From NCBI RefSeq assembly GCF_046000175.1, contig NZ_JBEOMB010000048.1:1-64000 (forward strand): 64,000 bases of DNA, written 5' to 3'. This document shows positions 35,704 to 44,776 of this stretch, in pieces. A program made the translations under genes and the position numbers. This stretch comes from Rhodoplanes sp046000175. GTDB lineage: Bacteria > Pseudomonadota > Alphaproteobacteria > Rhizobiales > Xanthobacteraceae. Each line of letters starts with the position of its first letter. Position 1 is the first letter of the stretch. The notes below the pieces were generated by a model. It saw only the letters and a list, made by a program, of their open reading frames with translations, had not been told where the DNA came from and searched no databases.

Positions 35704-37236
35704 ATGCGTACGATCGTCGAGTCGTCGAGCCCGTACTGCGTGTCGCGGGTGTTGGTCCTGCTCATGGTCGGCTTCGGCGTGGCGAACTGCAGCACCGACT
35801 CGACGCGGCTCGCGGAAAGCCCCCTCCAGAATCCTTACGCGGGCGGTGGCCGTCCGTCCTACGAGACCACCGGCTCGGTGCCGGGCGGGCAGGGTGCCCC
35901 GGTTGGGCGCGTCGATTCGCGGCCGCTCGGGCAGCCCGTTGCGGCCCAGCCGCTGCCGCCGCCTTCGGCGCCGGCCCCGAGTTACGCATCTTATGGAGCA
36001 CCCGTCTCCTACGGGGCGCCGCCGGCCTCGCATCACGGGTCCGTCGCCGGGGGCGGTGTCGCCGGGGGCGGGCGCGGGCTCGGATCCTATCAGCCAGGGC
36101 CGCAAGCCGCGGCGCCGAAGCCCGCCTATGAACGGGTCGCCTCGGCCGACATCACCGGCGCCGTGCCACGCCTGCAGACGGCGAAGCCGATGACCGCGGC
36201 GGCGCCTGGTTGGCAGTGGGAGGGCGGCACCCCCGTCACGGTGGCGCCGGGTGATTCCTTCGGCTCGCTGTCGAAGCGCTACGGCGTGCCGGCCAACGTC
36301 ATCGCCGAGGCGAACGGCCTCGCGCCGACCGCCACGCTGCATGCCGGCCGCCGGCTGGTGATCCCGCGCTACGCCGGGCCGTCGACGGCCGCCGCGGCAC
36401 CCGCTCCGGGCCCGGCGGCGCCGCCGGCCGTGCAGCCGGTGTCGGCGGCCGGCCCGCGCACCGCCGCCGGCACGGTCCATGTCGTCGGTCCGGGCGACAC
36501 GATGATCGGCATCTCGAAGCGCTATCAGGTGAAGATCGGCGATCTCGCCGCGGCCAACAACATCCAGCCGCACGCCATGCTCAAGCTCGGCGACCGTTTG
36601 GTGATCCCGGGGCGCGGCGGCCGCACCGCCTTCGTGCCGCCGCAGCCGGCCGCGGCCCCCGCTCCCGTCGCCCAGGCGCCGGTCGCGCCGGCGCCCGCGC
36701 CGGTCCGCACCGCCACGGCACCGCAGGCCGCACCGCCGCCGGCACCGGCCCCGCAGCAGACCAAGCTCGCCTCGCTCGATCCGCCCGCGACCGCCTCGGT
36801 CCATCGCACCACGGTCGCCGATCCGCCGGCCGACGACGATCGCGACGCGCGCAACGGCGCCCTGTCGTTCCGCTGGCCCGTGAAGGGCCGGGTGATCGCC
36901 GGGTTCGGCAAGACCAACGGCCAGCAGAACGACGGCATCAATCTCGCCGTGCCGGAGGGCACCGCGGTGCGGGCCGCCGAGGACGGCATCGTCGCCTATG
37001 CGGGCAGCGAGCTGAAGGGCTACGGCAATCTCGTGCTGATCCGCCACGCCAACGGCTTCGTCACCGCCTACGCCCACAACAGCGAGCTGATGGTGAAGCG
37101 CAACGACCAGGTGCGGCGCGGCCAGGTGATCGCCAAGTCGGGCCAGACCGGCTCGGTCTCGGCGCCGCAGCTCCACTTCGAGATCCGCAAGGGCTCGGCG
37201 CCCGTCGACCCGATGCCGCATCTGCCCGGCGCGTGA
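35704..37236 (+). CDS. nlpD: LysM/LytM (M23-like) lipoprotein, NlpD/DipM type
   Basis: Envelope protein of 510 residues. An N-terminal hydrophobic segment ends VANC (Cys29), a lipobox with an unusual Asn at -1. A Pro/Ala/Gly-rich stretch is followed by two LysM modules (about 178-222 and 258-302) and a C-terminal LytM domain (about 388-505). The domain keeps AYAHNSE and LHFEIRKG but reads NDGINLA where active enzymes have HxGxD, so zinc ligands are missing. It is thus likely an amidase activator like NlpD/EnvC/DipM rather than an enzyme. The start at 35704 is preferred over 35632, which would read through the tandem duplication. It is followed by a good terminator. Confidence 0.88.
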   Translation: MRTIVESSSPYCVSRVLVLLMVGFGVANCSTDSTRLAESPLQNPYAGGGRPSYETTGSVPGGQGAPVGRVDSRPLGQPVAAQPLPPPSAPAPSYASYGAPVSYGAPPASHHGSVAGGGVAGGGRGLGSYQPGPQAAAPKPAYERVASADITGAVPRLQTAKPMTAAAPGWQWEGGTPVTVAPGDSFGSLSKRYGVPANVIAEANGLAPTATLHAGRRLVIPRYAGPSTAAAAPAPGPAAPPAVQPVSAAGPRTAAGTVHVVGPGDTMIGISKRYQVKIGDLAAANNIQPHAMLKLGDRLVIPGRGGRTAFVPPQPAAAPAPVAQAPVAPAPAPVRTATAPQAAPPPAPAPQQTKLASLDPPATASVHRTTVADPPADDDRDARNGALSFRWPVKGRVIAGFGKTNGQQNDGINLAVPEGTAVRAAEDGIVAYAGSELKGYGNLVLIRHANGFVTAYAHNSELMVKRNDQVRRGQVIAKSGQTGSVSAPQLHFEIRKGSAPVDPMPHLPGA

Positions 37237-37273
37237 GCCGGGCGGTTCGACCGAAATCGAGAGTCATCACTGC

Positions 37274-37307
37274 GATGCCCGGCCCAGCGCCGGGCATCGG
37301 CGTTTTT
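37274..37307 (+). terminator. Rho-independent terminator after nlpD
   Basis: Perfect 10-bp stem GATGCCCGGC / GCCGGGCATC with loop CCAGC, then GGCG and five T (37303-37307). It lies 38 bases past the nlpD stop and points in its direction. Confidence 0.8.
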
Positions 37308-37353
37308 GAACCTCGCCCCGCAGGCGGGGAGAGGGAACCCCCCGCACGACTGG

Positions 37354-37400
37354 CTCAGCGTCACGCCTCGCTCAGTGTCACGCCTCGCTCAGCGTCACCT
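37354..37400. repeat. 17-bp tandem units at the 3' end of the DUF815 ATPase gene
   Basis: CTCAGCGTCACGCCTCG, CTCAGTGTCACGCCTCG and a partial third unit CTCAGCGTCACCTCG. On the minus strand the real C-terminus VTLSEA is followed by further copies beyond its stop codon. Confidence 0.75.
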
Positions 37401-38307
37401 CGAGGCGGCCGGCCAGATCCTGGATGAACTGCCAAGCGACGCGCCCGGAGCGCGAGCCGCGTGTCGTCGCCCATTCGAGCGCTTCGCGGCGCAGCGCGTC
37501 GGCGTCGATCGGAATCTTGTGATGGTCGACGTAGCCCTTCACCATGGCGAGATACTCGTCCTGGCTGCAGCGGTGGAAGCCGAGCCATAGGCCGAAGCGG
37601 TCCGACAGCGACACCTTCTCCTCGATCGCCTCGCCCGGATTGATCGCGGTGGCGCGCTCGTTCTCCATCATGTCGCGCGGCAGCAAGTGCCGGCGGTTGG
37701 AGGTCGCGTAGAGGATGACGTTCTCGGGCCGGCCCTCGATGCCGCCCTCGAGCACGGCCTTGAGCGACTTGTAGGAGGTGTCCGCGGCGTCGAAGGAGAG
37801 GTCGTCGCAGAACACGATGAACCGGCATGCGGGCGCGCCGCGCAGGATGCCCATCAGGTCGGGCAGGCTCTCGATGTCCTCGCGGTGGATCTCGATCAGC
37901 TTCAGCGTGCCCGCCTTGGCGCCGAGCGCCGCGTTGACTCCGGCGTGGACGGCCTTGACCAGCGACGACTTGCCCATGCCGCGGGCGCCCCACAGGAGCG
38001 CGTTGTTGGCCGGCAGGCCGCGTGCGAAGCGCTCGGTGTTGGCGAGCAGCTGATCGCGGACGCTGTCGATGCCGCACAGAAGCGACATGTCCACCCGGTT
38101 GACGTGCGGCACCGGGGCGAGGCGGCGTCCCTCCGGCTGCCACACGAAGGCGTCGGCGACGCTCATGTCGGGCGCCGAGGGGGCGGGCGGCGCCAGCCGC
38201 TCCAGGGCGGCGGCGATGCGCTCCAGCAGGGCGTCCCGGGTGGTCGGGGAAGCGGTGAGGGCAGGGGTGGCAGGCTGATCGGCAGGCTGATCGGCAGGTC
38301 GATGCAT
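37378..38307 (-). CDS. AAA-type ATP-binding protein (DUF815 family)
   Basis: 309 residues. Walker A GARGMGKSSL near 105, a Walker B-like FIVFCDDLSF, and the family blocks LKAVLEGGIEGRPENVILYA and TSNRRHLLPRDMMEN, followed by FGLWLGFHRCSQDEYLAMV, identify the DUF815 ATPases, whose function is not established. The start at ATG 38307 has CTGGAG upstream; ATG 38334 has none. In Rhizobiales this gene regularly lies between nlpD and yajC, as here, divergent from yajC. Confidence 0.87.
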   Translation of the reverse strand: MHRPADQPADQPATPALTASPTTRDALLERIAAALERLAPPAPSAPDMSVADAFVWQPEGRRLAPVPHVNRVDMSLLCGIDSVRDQLLANTERFARGLPANNALLWGARGMGKSSLVKAVHAGVNAALGAKAGTLKLIEIHREDIESLPDLMGILRGAPACRFIVFCDDLSFDAADTSYKSLKAVLEGGIEGRPENVILYATSNRRHLLPRDMMENERATAINPGEAIEEKVSLSDRFGLWLGFHRCSQDEYLAMVKGYVDHHKIPIDADALRREALEWATTRGSRSGRVAWQFIQDLAGRLEVTLSEA

Positions 38308-38544
38308 GGCGTCCGGCTCCAGGGGGTTCCCCATACCGGGGGGCGGGCGCCGCCGCAAGGCGGGCCGCGCCCCGGCTCTGCGTGCGGCGCAGGGCTCGAT
38401 GCAACTCGCTGCCGCGACAGGAAGACCCGTGACGCGCCGTTGCAATCGACAGCCCCCCCGGTATAGTCCCGGCGGTTTTTCGCCCCGGCCCGCGCAGACC
38501 ACCGGGCCTCCGGGGCTGCCCGCTTTCCGAAGGAGCACCAGTCG

Positions 38545-38892
38545 ATGTTCGTGACGCCCGCCCATGCCCAGGCCGCCGCAGCGACGAGCGGCACCGAGAT
38601 GGTGATGTCGCTGCTGCCGTTCATCCTCATCTTCGTGATCATGTATTTCCTCATCCTGCGGCCGCAGCAGAAGCGCGCTAAGCAGCACCAGGAGATGATC
38701 AAGAACGTCCGTCGCGGCGACAGCGTCGTCACCTCGGGCGGCATCGTCGCCAAGGTCACCAAGGTGATCGACGACAACGAGATCGAGATCGAGCTTGCGG
38801 ACGGCGTCCGGGCGCGCCAGATCCGCGCCATGGTGGCGGAGGTCCGGGCCAAGGGCGAGCCCGTGAAGGACGAGGTGGTCAAGACGAGCTGA
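38545..38892 (+). CDS. yajC: Preprotein translocase subunit YajC
   Basis: Small partner of SecDF and SecYEG, 115 residues. One membrane span (about 20-38, LPFILIFVIMYFLILRPQQK) is followed by the KNVRRGDSVVTSGGIVAKVT domain and a charged tail. First gene of yajC-secD-secF. Confidence 0.96.
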   Translation: MFVTPAHAQAAAATSGTEMVMSLLPFILIFVIMYFLILRPQQKRAKQHQEMIKNVRRGDSVVTSGGIVAKVTKVIDDNEIEIELADGVRARQIRAMVAEVRAKGEPVKDEVVKTS

Positions 38893-39009
38893 CCGCGGCG
38901 GTCACGGCGGCCGGGCGCCCAACAGGTCGCCCTTCTCACGCCGTCCGCCACGTCTTCGTCCGCCACGCCGTTCGCGCCCGTCGGCGCGCCAATCGGGAAC
39001 TCGAGGCTC

Positions 39010-40617
39010 ATGCTTTATTTTTCGCGGTGGAAGGCGACCGCCATCCTGCTCGGGACGTTGCTGGTCTGCCTCTTCGCGGTGCCGAACTTCCTGCCCGACA
39101 GCGTCGTCGACAAGTGGCCCAAATGGGCGCAGCGCCACGTCGTGCTCGGCCTCGATCTGCAGGGCGGCTCGCACATCCTGCTCGAGGTCGATTCGAACGC
39201 GGTGCGTCGCGAGAAGGTCGAGAACCTGCGCGACGACGTGCGGCGCGCGCTGCGCGACGCCAAGATCGGCTACACCGGCCTGACCGCGCGCGGCGACACG
39301 GTCGAGGTCCGGGTCCGCGAGGTGGCCGACGTGCCGCAGGCGCTGACCAAGCTGCGCGAGCTGTCGCAGCCGCTCGGCGGGATCCTCGGCGGCAGCGGCC
39401 AGCGCTCCGTCGACATCGCCGACCAGGGCAATGGCGTCATCCGGCTGACCGTCACCCAGGCTGCCATGACGGAGCGCATCCGCCAGTCGGTCGAGCAGTC
39501 GATCCAGATCATCGAGCGCCGCGTCAACGAGCTCGGCACCGTCGAGCCGTCGATCCAGCGCCAGGGCATCGACCGCATCCTGGTCCAGGTGCCCGGCCTG
39601 CAGGATCCCTCGCGCCTCAAGGATCTGCTCGGCAAGACCGCGAAGCTCACCTTCCGGCTGGTCGACATGAACAACAGCGCCGCCGACGCGGCGCAGACCG
39701 GCCGGGTGCCGCCCGACGACGAGCTGCTCTACGAAGGCCGCGGCGGCCAGCGCACCCCGATCCTGGTCGAGAAGCGGATCATGGTGTCGGGCGAGGATCT
39801 CACCGATGCCCAGCCCGGCTTCGACAACCGCACCAGCGAGCCGATCGTCTCGTTCCGCTTCAACACGAACGGCGCCCGCCGCTTCGCCCAGACCACCCAG
39901 GAGAATGTCGGCCGTCCGTTCGCCATCGTGCTCGACAACGAGGTGATCTCGGCCCCGGTGATCCGCGAGCCGATTCTCGGCGGCTCGGGGCAGATCTCCG
40001 GCAACTTCACGGTCGAGAGCGCCAACGATCTCGCCATCCTGCTGCGCGCCGGCGCCCTGCCGGCGCCGCTGACCATCGTCGAGGAGCGCACCGTCGGCGC
40101 CGGCCTCGGCCAGGATTCGATCGAGAAGGGCAAGATCGCCGCCTATGTCGGCTCCGGCCTGGTGGTGGTCTACATCCTCGCCACCTACGGCATGCTCGGG
40201 CTGTTCGCCAACATCGCGGTCGCCATCAACGTGGCGATGATCTTCGGCATCCTGTCGCTTCTCAACGCCACTTTGACGCTGCCCGGCATCGCCGGCATCG
40301 TGCTCACGGTCGGCATGGCGGTCGACGCCAACGTGCTGATCTACGAGCGCATGCGCGAGGAGGCGCGGGGCGGCCGCTCCGCCATCAACGCCATCGACGC
40401 CGGCTTCTCGCGGGCGCTGGCCACCATCCTGGACGCCAACATCACGACCCTGATCGCCGCCGTGGTGCTGTTCTTCCTCGGCTCGGGACCGGTCCGCGGA
40501 TTCGCCCTCACCCTGATCATCGGCATCTTCACCACGGTGTTCACGGCCTTCACGCTGTCGCGGCTGATCGTGGCCTTCTGGGTGCGGATGACGCGGCCCG
40601 CCGCCGTCCCGATCTGA
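39010..40617 (+). CDS. secD: Protein translocase subunit SecD
   Basis: Proton-driven factor that helps pull secreted proteins across the inner membrane. 535 residues: TM1 near 10-28, HVVLGLDLQGGSHILLEVD at the start of the large periplasmic part, and the P1-domain region with GTVEPSIQRQGIDRILVQVP. Five further spans at the C-terminus include GIAGIVLTVGMAVDANVLIY with the conserved Asp and FTAFTLSRL. secF follows 16 bases later. Confidence 0.97.
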   Translation: MLYFSRWKATAILLGTLLVCLFAVPNFLPDSVVDKWPKWAQRHVVLGLDLQGGSHILLEVDSNAVRREKVENLRDDVRRALRDAKIGYTGLTARGDTVEVRVREVADVPQALTKLRELSQPLGGILGGSGQRSVDIADQGNGVIRLTVTQAAMTERIRQSVEQSIQIIERRVNELGTVEPSIQRQGIDRILVQVPGLQDPSRLKDLLGKTAKLTFRLVDMNNSAADAAQTGRVPPDDELLYEGRGGQRTPILVEKRIMVSGEDLTDAQPGFDNRTSEPIVSFRFNTNGARRFAQTTQENVGRPFAIVLDNEVISAPVIREPILGGSGQISGNFTVESANDLAILLRAGALPAPLTIVEERTVGAGLGQDSIEKGKIAAYVGSGLVVVYILATYGMLGLFANIAVAINVAMIFGILSLLNATLTLPGIAGIVLTVGMAVDANVLIYERMREEARGGRSAINAIDAGFSRALATILDANITTLIAAVVLFFLGSGPVRGFALTLIIGIFTTVFTAFTLSRLIVAFWVRMTRPAAVPI

Positions 40618-40633
40618 CCGTCCGGAGCCCCTC

Positions 40634-41587
40634 GTGAAGCTTCTGCGCCTCGTTCCCGACGATACCAACCTGCCGTTCATGAAGTGGCGGCGGATCACGT
40701 TTCCGCTGTCGGGCTTCCTGTCGCTCCTCGCCATCGCGCTGTTCTTCACGGTCGGGCTGAACTTCGGCATCGACTTCCGGGGCGGCACCCTTATCGAGAT
40801 CCAGGCCAAGAACGGCGCGACGGCCGATCTCGGCGACATCCGCTCGAAGCTCACGGCGCTCGACCTCGGCGAGGTGCAGCTCCAGCGGTTCGGCGCGCCC
40901 TCCGACGTGCTGATCAGGCTTGCCCAGCAGCCGGGCGGCGACGAGGCCCAGCAGGCGGCGGTCCGCAAGGTCCGCGACACGCTCGGCGACGGCTACGACT
41001 ACCGCCGCGTCGAGGTGGTCGGGCCGCGCGTCTCCGGCGAGCTCGTCCAGAACGGCGTGCTCGGCATGCTGGTGGCGATCATCGGGATCCTGATCTATCT
41101 GTGGTTCCGCTTCGAATGGGAGTTCGCGGTCGGGGCGACCATCGCGACCCTGCACGACGTGGTGCTGACCATCGGCTTTTACAGCGTCACGCAGATCGAC
41201 TTCGACCTGTCGTCGGTCGCCGCCGTGCTCACCATCATGGGCTTCTCGGTCAACGACACCGTCGTCATCTACGACCGCATTCGCGAGATGCTCCGGCGCT
41301 ACAAGAAGATGCCGCTGGAGGAGCTGCTCGACCTCGCGATGAACTCGACGCTGTCGCGCACCGCCATCACCTCGACGACCGTCATCCTGTCGCTGCTCGG
41401 CATGTTCTTCTTCGGGCCGGAGGCGATCCAGAGCTTCGTCCAGGCGATGCTGTTCGGCGCCATCGTCGGCGTCTACTCCTCGGCCTTCATCGCCGCGCCG
41501 CTGCTGATCTATTTCGGCCTGCGCGTGCGCGCCGTGGCCGAGGAGGGCGAGGGCGAGGCGAAGACGCGGGCCAAGGCGCGGACCTGA
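40634..41587 (+). CDS. secF: Protein translocase subunit SecF
   Basis: Partner of SecD, 317 residues from a GTG start. GLNFGIDFRGGTLIEIQ marks the periplasmic entry, VVGPRVSGELVQNGVLGMLV precedes the membrane spans, and TIMGFSVNDTVVIYDRIRE holds the conserved Asp. TLSRTAITSTTVILSLLGMF is also typical. The stop lies 7 bases before the next gene, so the operon continues. Confidence 0.97.
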   Translation: MKLLRLVPDDTNLPFMKWRRITFPLSGFLSLLAIALFFTVGLNFGIDFRGGTLIEIQAKNGATADLGDIRSKLTALDLGEVQLQRFGAPSDVLIRLAQQPGGDEAQQAAVRKVRDTLGDGYDYRRVEVVGPRVSGELVQNGVLGMLVAIIGILIYLWFRFEWEFAVGATIATLHDVVLTIGFYSVTQIDFDLSSVAAVLTIMGFSVNDTVVIYDRIREMLRRYKKMPLEELLDLAMNSTLSRTAITSTTVILSLLGMFFFGPEAIQSFVQAMLFGAIVGVYSSAFIAAPLLIYFGLRVRAVAEEGEGEAKTRAKART

Positions 41588-41594
41588 CGGCGAC

Positions 41595-41978
41595 ATGCCG
41601 CTGGACCGCGCCGACCGCCACCTGCCGCGCCCGGCCCTGATCGATTCTTACGGGGACGGCGGCTTCCGGCTCGGCGACCTGTCGCATCGCGGCGCGCTGG
41701 TCTGCCTCACCGACGGGATCTGGGCGGCCGACATCGCCGCACCCGAAGCGATCGGCGACGACGTGATCGCGTTCGTCGCCGGCAGCACGCCGCCGGTGGA
41801 GCACCTGCTGATCGGCAGCGGGGCGGCGCCGTGGATCGTCCCCGAGGCGCTGCGGGCGCGCCTGCGCGAGCACGGCATGGTCGTCGAGAGCATGACGACG
41901 GGGCCGGCGGTGCGCACCTGGAACATGCTCCTGGTCGAGCGCCGCCGCGTCGGGGCGATTCTGCTGCCAGTGCTTTGA
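41595..41978 (+). CDS. Mth938-like protein (DUF498, NDUFAF3 homologue)
   Basis: 127-residue Mth938 fold: IDSYGDGGFRLGDLSHRGAL, then VEHLLIGSGAAPWIVPEALR and GMVVESMTTGPAVRTWNMLL are the family's conserved blocks. The human relative NDUFAF3 is a mitochondrial complex I assembly factor; bacterial members commonly lie next to secD-secF. Seven bases from secF suggest cotranscription. Biochemical activity is unknown. Confidence 0.88.
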   Translation: MPLDRADRHLPRPALIDSYGDGGFRLGDLSHRGALVCLTDGIWAADIAAPEAIGDDVIAFVAGSTPPVEHLLIGSGAAPWIVPEALRARLREHGMVVESMTTGPAVRTWNMLLVERRRVGAILLPVL

Positions 41979-42007
41979 AGCGGTTCTTGTGGCGATGAAT
42001 CAGCCTC

Positions 42008-42097
42008 GTCATGCCCGCGCTCGTCGCGGGCATCCACGTCGTCCGGGCTGTCGTAAAGCAAGAGCGTGGATGGCCGGGACGAGCCCGGCCATGACGG
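42008..42097. repeat. Intergenic repeat, family B, copy 2
   Basis: Near-identical to 27128-27217 in its two hairpin ends (CATGCCCGCGCTCGTCGCGG and GTGGATGGCCGGGACGAGCC), with a different centre. It lies between the Mth938-like and phytoene-synthase-like genes. Confidence 0.8.
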
Positions 42098-42127
42098 TAC
42101 GAGCTTGGCATCCCGCAGGGTGATCCA

Positions 42128-42970
42128 TTGAGCATCGACTCCTTCGTCCATTGCGAGGCGCTCGTCCGCGAGCAGGACCGCGACCGCTGGCTCGCCGCGC
42201 TGTTCGCGCCGGTGGAGCGGCGTCCGCATCTGGTCGCCCTCTACGCCTTCAACGCCGAGATCGCCCGCGTCCGCTCGGTGGTCCGCACCCCGATGGCGGG
42301 CGAGATCCGGTTGCAGTGGTGGCGCGACGCGCTTGCCGGGGAGGGGCACGGCGACGTGCGCTCGAACCCCGTTGCCGCCGCGCTGCTCGACACGATCGCG
42401 GCCTGCGGCCTGCCGGTCGCGCCGCTCCTCGACCTGATCGAGGCGCGCAGCTTCGATCTCTACGACGACCCGATGCCGAGCCTCGACGCGCTCTACGGCT
42501 ATGTGAGGAAAACCTCGTCGGCGACGATCGCGCTGGCCGCCCGGATCCTCGCCGGTCCGGACCCGGTCGTCGCGGCGCTCGCCGGCCCGGCCGGCCTCGG
42601 CTGGGGCCTCGCCCGCCTCGTGCAGGCGGTTCCGGCGCATTCTTCACGCGGCCAGATCTATCTGCCGTCCGACCTGCTGGGCGACCACGGCGTCGATCCG
42701 GCCGACCTTTCGGCGCGACGCGCGAGTCCGGGTCTCGTCGCGGCGCTGGCGGATCTGCGAGCGCGCGCGAGGCTGGAGCTCGTCGAAGCCGGGCGGGCGA
42801 CCGCCATGGTTCCGGCCGCCGCCCGGCCGGCCTTCCTGCCGGCGGCGCTGGCCGGCCCGCTGCTCGACCGCCTGGACCGCGCCCAGGCCGCCGACCCGTT
42901 CGCCGCCGTGGAGCTCGCGCCCTGGCGCCGCCAATGGGTGCTCTGGCGCGCGGCGCGCCGGATGCGCTGA
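42128..42970 (+). CDS. Squalene/phytoene-synthase-like protein (NDUFAF6-like)
   Basis: 280 residues from a TTG start. PHLVALYAFNAEIARVRSVV and AGEIRLQWWRDAL match the isoprenoid synthase-like family, but the Asp-rich DxxxD substrate motif is absent (AEIARVRS) and the second is also degenerate, so prenyl-transfer is unlikely. The human relative NDUFAF6 is a complex I assembly factor. It follows the NDUFAF3-like gene, with a repeat between them. An ATG start is not evident nearby. Confidence 0.85.
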   Translation: MSIDSFVHCEALVREQDRDRWLAALFAPVERRPHLVALYAFNAEIARVRSVVRTPMAGEIRLQWWRDALAGEGHGDVRSNPVAAALLDTIAACGLPVAPLLDLIEARSFDLYDDPMPSLDALYGYVRKTSSATIALAARILAGPDPVVAALAGPAGLGWGLARLVQAVPAHSSRGQIYLPSDLLGDHGVDPADLSARRASPGLVAALADLRARARLELVEAGRATAMVPAAARPAFLPAALAGPLLDRLDRAQAADPFAAVELAPWRRQWVLWRAARRMR

Positions 42971-42985
42971 TCGATCGTTCCTCCG

Positions 42986-43125
42986 CGTGCCCCGGACAAG
43001 GCCCGTCGGGCCGCAGGCCGGACGGGCCGCCGAGCCGGGGCCCAGGGGCGACACGCGACCGCCTCGCTCGATCGCCTATGGGTCCCGGGTCACGGCGCGT
43101 TGCGCCGCGCCCGGGACACGAGGCT
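42986..43125. repeat. Intergenic repeat, family C, copy 2
   Basis: TGCCCCGGACAAGGCCCG at the left and GCGCCCGGGACACGAG at the right, with the GGGCCGCAGGCC and GGGCCCAGGGGCGACAC / GGGTCCCGGG segments of the family. It lies between convergent genes. Confidence 0.8.
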
Positions 43126-43150
43126 CGTCAGATTCGAGGGGCCCCCGGAT

Positions 43151-44557
43151 TCACTCCGCCGCGGCCGGCAGGGCGCCGCGCCAGGCGTCCAGGTCCGCGA
43201 GGGCGCGGGCGGAGAGCGCCTGCTTGCGGGCGACCGTCTTGGCGGTGCCGCGCAGCCTCCCGCCGTCCGGGGTCTTCACCACCGAGCGCTCCAGCGGCGG
43301 GAACAGGCCGAAGTTGACGTTCATGGGCTGGAAGGAGCGCGGCCCGGCGTCGATCGTCACCACGTGGCCCCCCGTGATGTGGCCGAGCAGGGCGCCGTGC
43401 GCCGTGGTGGGGGGCGGCGGCGCCACGGTCTCGCCGCGCCGCTCGGCGGCGGCGAACAGGCCGGCCATCAGGCCGACCGCGGCCGATTCGACATAGCCCT
43501 CGCAGCCGGTGATCTGGCCGGCGAAGCGCAGCCGCGGCATCGCCTTCAGCCGCAGCGTCTCGTCGAGCAGGCGCGGCGATTCGAGGAACGTGTTGCGGTG
43601 GATGCCGCCCAGACGCGCGAACTCGGCGTTCTTCAGGCCCGGAATCATCCGGAACACACGCACTTGCTCGGCGTGCTTCATCTTGGTCTGGAAGCCCACC
43701 ATGTTGAACAGCGTGCCGAGCCGGTTGTCCTGCCGGAGCTGGACGACGGCGAACGGCTTCTGGTCCGGCTTGTGCGGATTGGTGAGGCCGACAGGCTTCA
43801 TCGGCCCCCAGCGCAGCGTGTCGGCGCCGCGCTCGGCCATCACCTCGACCGGCAGGCAGCCGTCGAAATAGGGCGTCGCCGCCTCGAAGTCGCGGAACGC
43901 GACCTTCTCGGCCGAGAGGAGCGCGGCCACGAAGGCCTCGTACTGGTCGCGATCGAGCGGGCAGTTGAGATAGTCGGCGCCCGACCCGCCGGGCCCCGCC
44001 TTGTCGTAGCGTGACTGCGCCCAGGCGACCGACATGTCGATCGAGTCGCGATGGACGATCGGCGCGATGGCGTCGAAGAAGGCGAGCGCGTCGGCGCCGG
44101 TGAGGTCGCGCACCGCGGCGGCGAGTGGCTCGGAGGTCAGCGGGCCGGTGGCGACGATCACGCTGTCCCAGTCGGCCGGCGGCAGCCCGGCGATCTCCTC
44201 GCGGCGGATGTCGATCAGCGGATGCGTCACGAGCGCCGCCGTCACGGCGACCGAGAAGGCGTCGCGGTCGACCGCGAGCGCGCCGCCGGCCGGCACTTGG
44301 TTGGCGTCGGCCGACCGCATCACCAGCGACCCGAGGCGCCGCATCTCGGCGTGCAGCAGGCCGACCGCGTTGGTCGCCGCGTCGTCGGAGCGGAACGAGT
44401 TTGAGCAGACGAGCTCGGCGAGGCCGTCGGTCTTGTGGGCCGCGGTGGCGCGGCCGGGCCGCATCTCGTGCAGCACCACGGGGACGCCGCGGGAGGCGAT
44501 CTGCCAAGCCGCCTCGCTGCCGGCGAGGCCGCCGCCGATGACATGAATGGGCTGCAT
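43151..44557 (-). CDS. trmFO: Methylenetetrahydrofolate--tRNA-(uracil-5-)-methyltransferase TrmFO
   Basis: FAD-dependent enzyme that makes ribothymidine at position 54 of tRNA with folate as carbon donor. 468 residues. The FAD motif HVIGGGLAGSEAAWQIASRG, the ELVCSNSFRSDD block, YFDGCLPVEVMAERG with the catalytic Cys, and MNVNFGLFPPLE near the C-terminus are intact. Typical of alphaproteobacteria and Gram-positives, which lack the SAM-dependent TrmA. Confidence 0.95.
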   Translation of the reverse strand: MQPIHVIGGGLAGSEAAWQIASRGVPVVLHEMRPGRATAAHKTDGLAELVCSNSFRSDDAATNAVGLLHAEMRRLGSLVMRSADANQVPAGGALAVDRDAFSVAVTAALVTHPLIDIRREEIAGLPPADWDSVIVATGPLTSEPLAAAVRDLTGADALAFFDAIAPIVHRDSIDMSVAWAQSRYDKAGPGGSGADYLNCPLDRDQYEAFVAALLSAEKVAFRDFEAATPYFDGCLPVEVMAERGADTLRWGPMKPVGLTNPHKPDQKPFAVVQLRQDNRLGTLFNMVGFQTKMKHAEQVRVFRMIPGLKNAEFARLGGIHRNTFLESPRLLDETLRLKAMPRLRFAGQITGCEGYVESAAVGLMAGLFAAAERRGETVAPPPPTTAHGALLGHITGGHVVTIDAGPRSFQPMNVNFGLFPPLERSVVKTPDGGRLRGTAKTVARKQALSARALADLDAWRGALPAAAE

Positions 44558-44643
44558 GAATCCGCTCGTCCCGCCGCTGCGGTGGTGGCCGCCCGGTTCC
44601 GACCGCGCGCCTTCCGTTCGGTCGATATAGGGGAGGGGGGGCC

Positions 44644-44680
44644 GAAAAGAAAAGCGCCCGCCGGTGAGGGCGGGCGACTT
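44644..44680 (-). terminator. Rho-independent terminator after the DUF1127 gene
   Basis: On the minus strand a stem CGCCCGCC/GGCGGGCG (loop CTCACC) is followed by CTTTTCTTTTC. It lies about 100 bases after the DUF1127 stop. Confidence 0.7.
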
Positions 44681-44776
44681 TCGGGTGCAGCGAAGACGGT
44701 GCAGGTCGGAGGGCCGGGCTCGAACAGGAGCCGGTCGCGGGCCGGGCGCCGTGTCGGCGCCGAACGGCGCGGCAGA

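Noticed and set aside
38902..40980. Minus-strand open frame of 692 codons opposite secD
   Set aside because: Shadow; secD is complete on the plus strand.
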